Assembly: GCA_029721435.1 (NCBI GenBank)
Contig: CM056580.1
Coordinates: 71,387,367-71,451,366, forward strand
Origin: Gymnothorax reevesii
Lineage: Eukaryota; Chordata; Actinopteri; Anguilliformes; Muraenidae
Length of the DNA stretch: 64,000 nt
Reading direction: 5' to 3'
Part shown: positions 58,592 through 64,000 of the stretch, in pieces
How positions within the stretch are numbered: the stretch's first letter is position 1
Layout of the letters: each line of letters begins with the position of its first letter
Program-made: the position numbers and the translations under genes
Notes under the pieces: generated by a model
The model's input: the letters and a program-made list of their open reading frames with translations, nothing else
Database searches by the model: none
Told to the model about the DNA's origin: nothing

Positions 58592-60992
58592 AGGGATAGT
58601 TCGGGATTTTTCACACAAATCTGTATGGCATCACCGTCTTTAGTCTCGTGCACACACACTGACTTTCCCCCGACAGTGTCCTGTGAGCCGAGTTCTGTCC
58701 AGTTTTGGTCAAAGCGAAACTAGTTCCGGCAGGTTTCCTGGGGTCTGCAAAGTAAAACGTTTTTCTTCTCAAAGCAGTATGTGTTCGAACGAGTGTTTTA
58801 TTTGCTTAACAAAACCCTGGTAATCCAAAAAGTCACATCTTGTAATTGCTTGGGGCTACTTTCTCTCAATAGCGATCACTGCGCGCTGTCACTGCTAACA
58901 GCTGTGCGCACTAGCCAAATACTTTCATCAGTTGTTCGACAGTGTTTACCGACTACAGACCTACGACGCTAACGAGCTAGTTCGAGAGCTAGAGTGAGAA
59001 GTTCATCAGCTTCTCCAGAAAATACTTTCCACAAATAATAACAATGACAAATATGTTTATGTACAATTATTCCACTAAGAAACATTCTCTGATATAGAAT
59101 ACCTAGGCAGAAAGCGTAAGCTTCGACTTTTCATGTCCTTTTTTGACTGATTTCCAAATGACACGGTCACTGACCATCCTCGTCATTTGAAAACTTCCTT
59201 ACAGCTTACATATTGCAGCCAGAGTAGGATGTCTCCTTACGGTCGAGGACGGCAGACTCGAGAGAAACTATTACTTCTTAGCGAACTGACCCAGGAATAA
59301 CCGGAGCACTCGGAGTAACTTTCCAAAGGATTTCATTATTATTTCGGGAAGACGCTGGTGCGTCAACACCTAAATAAATATGTATGCTGGGTGCTGCGGT
59401 CATCCCTCGCTCTAGTAGCTGAGAATGGTAGCCAAGTTTGTCTTGATTATGCTAGCCAACGCTGTGACTGGAGTCATGGACTTCTCATTCGAACCTAGAA
59501 ACCATCCACACCCGTCCACGTAGTTTCTGACGATTGTAATTACAGTAACTGTTACAACAGTAACAGTAATATAAGTTGTACAGCTCTTTCTAAGGGTATA
59601 TGGCGTGATGTACCCTGCCTCTGAATCTATGTTCCCCAAGATCCCCTTGAAAGAGCTGTCCAACGTTTTTATCTTACCGTTTTTATCTTACGGTGGCAAC
59701 CTATATAAACAGAATTCATTATGCTTACTGCAGAATATTGTTGTGACAGATAACAAAGCCAAGCGAACGCTGTCGAAGCATTCAAAGTCCACATCTTCTC
59801 CTTTTTCTGTTAGGTATTCAGGCAACATAGACGAAGATAAGGTATTTGACTACTTTGTATTTTGGGGGATCACTTTTGCGTGTTTCTCAAGAATGTCGTC
59901 GTCTGTGTGACTAGCGAAACGTTTCGAAGCCATTTTGACAGCTGTCAAAAGCAGACGAAACGCGGTAAACAATTCAGATTTACGTTCCGTTACATCGGCA
60001 AACAAGCGGTTGAATCGAATTTAAGGAATTCAAAATCATACTCTCACGGGGTATATGATCATATGTGGAAAAGAATTAAACGTCTGTCAGCCAATCAAAA
60101 TAAAGGATTTTTACGTTAAGTAAGATAACAATACATATTATGTTTCATAAGCGTCACTTTCTCAGCTACTAGAGCAAGGGATGATCGCAGCACCCAGCAT
60201 ACATATTTATTTTGGTGTCGACGCACCAGCGTCTTCCCGAAATAATAATGAAATCCTTTGGAAAGTTACTCCGAGTGCTCCGGTTATCCCTGGGTCAGTT
60301 CGCTAAGAAGTAATAGTTTCTCTCGAGTCTGCCGTCCTCGACCGTAAGGAGACATCCTCCTCTGGCTGGAATATGTAAGCTGTATGGAAGTTTTCAAATG
60401 ACGAGGATGGTCAGTGACCGTGTCATTTGGAAATCAGTCAAAAAAGGACATGAAAAGTCGAAGCTTACGGTTTCTGCCTAGGTATTCTATAACAGAGAAT
60501 GTTTCTAAGTGGAATAATTGTACATAAACATATTTGTCATTGTTATTATTTGTGGAAAGTATTTTCTGGAGAAGCTGATGAACTTCTCACTCTAGCTCTC
60601 GAACTAGCTCGTTAGCATCGTAGGTCTGTAGTCTGTAAACACTGTCAAACAACTGATGAAAGTATTTGGCTAGTGCGCACAGCTGTTAGCAGTGACAGTG
60701 CGCAGTGATCGCTATTGAGAGAAATTAGCCCTAAGCAATTACAAGATGTGACTTTTTGGATTACCAGGGTTTTGTTATGCAAATAAATCACTCGTTCGAA
60801 CACATACTGTTTTGAGAAGAAAAAAGTTTTACTTTGCAGACCCCAGGAAACCTGCCGGAACTACTTTCGCTTTGACCAAAACTGGACGGAACTCGGCTCA
60901 CAGGACACTGTCGGGGGAAAGTCAGTGTGTGTGCACGAGACTAAAGACCGTGATGCCATACAGATTCATGTGAAAAATCCCGAACTATCCCT
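58592..60992. mobile_element. Large fold-back element with 832-bp arms and TTAA target
   Basis: The left arm 58592-59423 and right arm 60161-60992 are near-identical reverse complements of equal length. The outer ends read AGGGATAGTTCGGGATTTTT. A perfect TTAA lies on both sides (58588-58591 and 60993-60996). The target and ends fit the Kolobok or piggyBac groups. The 737-bp centre has two modest open frames (59412-59663 minus, 59605-59910 plus) without known motifs. High arm identity suggests a recent insertion or arm homogenisation. Confidence 0.75.
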
Positions 60993-61024
60993 TTAACAAA
61001 AAAAAAGTCAATACTGCCATCTAA

Positions 61025-62126
61025 GGGCTGTTTTTCACATTACAAGTCTGAGTCAAAGCCAAAAAACACAGGAATTGCCAAGCCACAATACGAAATCCAA
61101 AAACAGTGTCGACTAGACAGGCAGGGGTCAGAACCAGTAGGACAGACGAGCAGAGGTACAAAGACGATCGGCAAAAAGTCGTAGTCGATGAAATAAGCCA
61201 AGGGTCATACGCAGCACATCCAAACACAGAAATCGTGGTCATACAAAAATGGGTCGAAATCCAGAAAGACAAAAACAATACAAAAAGGGCAATGGCAAGA
61301 ATCAAAGTCCGACAATCCAGTAGAAGAGAAACAATACTCAATGGCATACAAGGCGCTCTGCACAAAGAAATATTGATCAATGTTCTGACAAGGAGCTGGC
61401 TGTGAAAAGACTGCTTACATAGACGAGAGGGAGGTCACATGCTATACAGGAATCAGGTGTAATGAATCAGACTTATTACAACAGGAGAATCACATGAAGT
61501 ATTCCCTAACCACGAAAATTGGTGAAAGTTAAGACATGGACGGGAATCACACAAACAGCCTATGACATTTAAACAGCTCCAGTCAAAGAGTTCTAAGTGC
61601 ACAGATAACAAGCGCAGGAAAGTAATTTAGCACGTGCGAGAGATTCTCGCTGAAACTCAGGAGAAGACAGGAACAGCTGAGCAAGAGGCGGAGATTAGAA
61701 CAGGGGGGAATTTGCTGAGAGGGAATTAGTCTAAATTAGTAGCGGTGCAACTTTACAGATTTAACTAGAGTGTGCGTAAGTAATTTAGTAATCTATATAC
61801 ATGGATTAGTTGTGTTTGTAGACTATGAAACAAAAGACAAATGTTAGTCTTGTTAGTAATCAGAACAGAAAGATGAAGGAAGTAAACGGGAATCGAAGGA
61901 ATATTTTAAACACCGGAATTCATTTAAATCACCAAAGTGGGCACGCAGACAGGGAAGACGGACTGAACCAACTAGATCACAAGACAGGGGAGACAAGTGC
62001 AATGGCACAGAGAAATGGAATGAACTAAAAACCAGAGTATAACAAGAACCAATAAGAATAAATATAAGACAAAATCATGAACACTGAACATGAACATAAA
62101 CATGATCACAAGGCAGAATCACAACA
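61025..62126 (-). repeat. LTR-like interspersed repeat, probably incomplete
   Basis: Its right edge, GGCAGAATCACAACA at 62112-62126, matches the 5' end of the solo LTR at 26362-27579. The body has related text, such as AATCGTGGTCATACAAAAAT, in the same order. No matching left end, AATAAA or 5-bp duplication was found, so it may be truncated or a sister family. Confidence 0.45.
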
Positions 62127-64000
62127 GTTTGAGGCAAAATTATCCTGCAAAATTACCTCTGTTGGCCAGTTATTCCGGAATGTAAGGAGACATGAACTTT
62201 GATCAGTGTCACAGTGTTAAAGACAATGGCACGACATAAGGGGCTCTCTCCAACATCTCCAACAAATTAATGATGAATCAGACAAATTAAGTACTGAAAT
62301 TGGTAAAGTAATCAGGAGACCTAGTTCTTCCGAATATCCTACATTTAAAAAGCATTTGAATCTTGATGGTAATCCACCCTGTCACTTCCACAATATGACA
62401 GAAAAGACGCAGAGTAAAATAATGGAAGATTGAACACTGTATTCTGTCTGAGTTTTGATACTGACACATTATAATGTATTTGTCAGGGCTGATCTTCACT
62501 GACTGGGCAGAGATTTTGGGAAGAGTACCTTTAACAGGGTTTGTGAAAACGGATTACACACAAAGAGTCATTCAAGCAGCTAAAAGACCCAAGGGATTAT
62601 CTGTACAACTGAAGAACTGCAGTAGCTGACTTTTTCTTTGCCGCTCAACACCCCTACCCACCCCACCCCCAGCCTTCCACCTCATTTCTTTCAGCAGAGT
62701 TTGTAACCCACCCAGAACTAAATGAAAGTGCCAAATGCGGCAGAGCCTTTGTGATTGTACTTTGAGGATAGATTGAAATAACAAAACAGTTTTAATTGGA
62801 AGACATTTTCATACAAATACAAATGCACAAACGGTAAACGCTAGAGACGGGGGGAAGTAAGCTGCCAGAATGGCAGCTGTTGAGGAAAGTAGACATCCCT
62901 AGAGAAGATGTGCCAGTATCCAAGTGGGAATGCTTTCTGCTCTTTGTTGTATTAGATGGGTAGATTGAGAGCATTCTTCTACCACAGAAGAGAAGACAAA
63001 ACAGTAATTTGATCGATTCCACCTCTCCCCAGCACATTTCCTTCATCGGGACGATTATGATGCCGGTCCTTTTTTTTTATTGAGCACATACATAGCAGCC
63101 ATCTTACTAGTGCTTTTGTATTTTCCCCCTCCATTCTCTGAAGTACAGTTGACTTTGAAAGGCAGCAATAGAGCCCTGTGTGGTATTGCTTTTGTGTCCA
63201 TCATGCTGTTCCTTTAATGCCAGTCAAACCGTGACATGTGCTTTGTGGGGCAACTGGCTACCCGGCACCACGCAGTCTAATTCCCTCCATTTTCCTTTTT
63301 TTTCTGAGGATTGTGAATTTCACTCAACCTTCACAAAATTGGCATTGAAATGATAAGTGTGATCCCTGTGGTTTGAGTGTTTGGGAAAAACTTCAAGTGG
63401 CAGAAGACACTTTGTGAAGAGTGATGGATGGATTGAATGTCACTCAAGTCAGCGGAAAGCTCTCCCCCCTTTCGCACAGTTCCTGCTCTGACACTCAGCT
63501 GTTAGCGTTGTGTCTCTAATGCCCTGTTAGGCCGTTCGGTGACTGCTGCATGTTCATACTCACTGCTTCCCTGCAATACAGGCATCTGCTAACTGCTGAC
63601 ACAGGCTGTCACAGCAGATGTAGCAGAACGTTGTGTTTCACTTTTATCAGATTTTCACAAGACACAAGTGCTTTTGTTTTTCCTTGCATTTTTTTTTTTT
63701 ACCGCAGCATTTCAAACAGGGGGGTTGCTGGCAAATAAACAGTGAAATTCCATTGCCTAAACAGTGGAAATAGCTCTTTGCATCATTTCTTTTAGGTTCA
63801 GAGTGGAATAAAGTTAAGCTTCATGAAAGACTAAATGTCTGTCAGGCAATTTTTATGAGTACAGTATTAATCGTTGGGGAAAAGAGAAAAGTTTTGCAAA
63901 TAGTAAACTGTGATCGTGTTTGGATCAAGCTTAAAATTCAGGCAAAAGGCAGTGCACTCCCTCGCTGCAGTGTACTGTCTGCAAGAAGTTCAATTGATTA
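62127..64000. other. Intergenic DNA to window end
   Basis: No gene or element recognised. Short frames here lack motifs and splice support. Confidence 0.5.

Noticed and set aside
29052..63480. Similar short text at 29052 and 63454 (GTCAGCGG, A/G, GAGCT/AAGCT, C-run)
   Set aside because: Only about 14 bases agree; not enough to claim a repeat.
10366..64000. Exons of gfra2 or xpo7, neighbours of DOK2 in mammals
   Set aside because: No cysteine-rich GFRA-type or exportin-type exon was recognised; synteny alone is not evidence.
1..64000. CRISPR arrays, prokaryotic operons, rRNA
   Set aside because: Spliced genes and vertebrate-type repeats throughout; no direct-repeat/spacer array or rRNA motif seen.

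Overview
The window is nuclear DNA from a vertebrate, almost certainly a teleost fish. The evidence is AT-rich sequence with few genes, a spliced dok2-like gene with a 165-bp intron, and a dense mix of fish-type mobile elements: Tc1-like, hAT-like, Harbinger-like, pogo-like, TTAA-target, Helitron, LINE 3' tails and solo LTRs. I see no operons, CRISPR arrays or rRNA.

Region 1 (1-10.4 kb) holds the only conventional host gene I recognise, the 3' half of a dok2-like adaptor gene (exons 9017-9192 and 9358-10365, + strand). Its PTB domain and phosphotyrosine tail are present. The PH-domain exons were not found. The upstream sequence carries a stack of nested transposons (3083-8461): an old Tc1-like element was hit by a hAT-like element, which carries a Helitron gene fragment and two small inverted-repeat elements. 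The old element was hit separately by a younger Tc1-like element with an intact DD34E transposase (6847-7875, minus).

Region 2 (about 16.4-24.5 kb) is the most interesting part. Two multi-exon genes are transcribed away from each other from a shared 352-bp, CpG-containing promoter. The minus-strand gene (16649-19603) has seven exons and ends in a BEN DNA-binding domain. The plus-strand gene (20038-24318) has five tandemly duplicated small acidic exons and then a large TNP2-like (CACTA/EnSpm) transposase exon. I read the pair as the coding cassette of a CACTA-type transposon with a BEN-domain accessory protein, or a domesticated derivative. It is lightly damaged: there is one in-frame TAG in the transposase and a frame conflict in one BEN-gene exon. 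I could not define its terminal inverted repeats.

Region 3 (26-47 kb) is gene-poor. It contains two solo LTRs with perfect 5-bp target duplications (26362-27579 and 38023-38615), a decayed Tc1 copy, an element carrying a THAP-domain first exon (33589-34621), a CACTA-like non-autonomous element with a tRNA-like sequence inside, and a non-autonomous Helitron (44817-46806). The Helitron has been invaded by a Harbinger-like element, which contains a palindromic MITE, and by a LINE fragment.

Region 4 (41.8-64 kb) has two copies of one 1.3-kb Harbinger-like element. The second copy is opened up by a fold-back element that in turn holds a pogo-like element, and it also contains a 116-bp near-perfect palindrome around an (AT)n core. 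Further on are two TTAA-target MITEs, a hAT-like MITE and a 2.4-kb fold-back element with 832-bp arms (58592-60992). All calls come from reading the sequence; no database search was possible.
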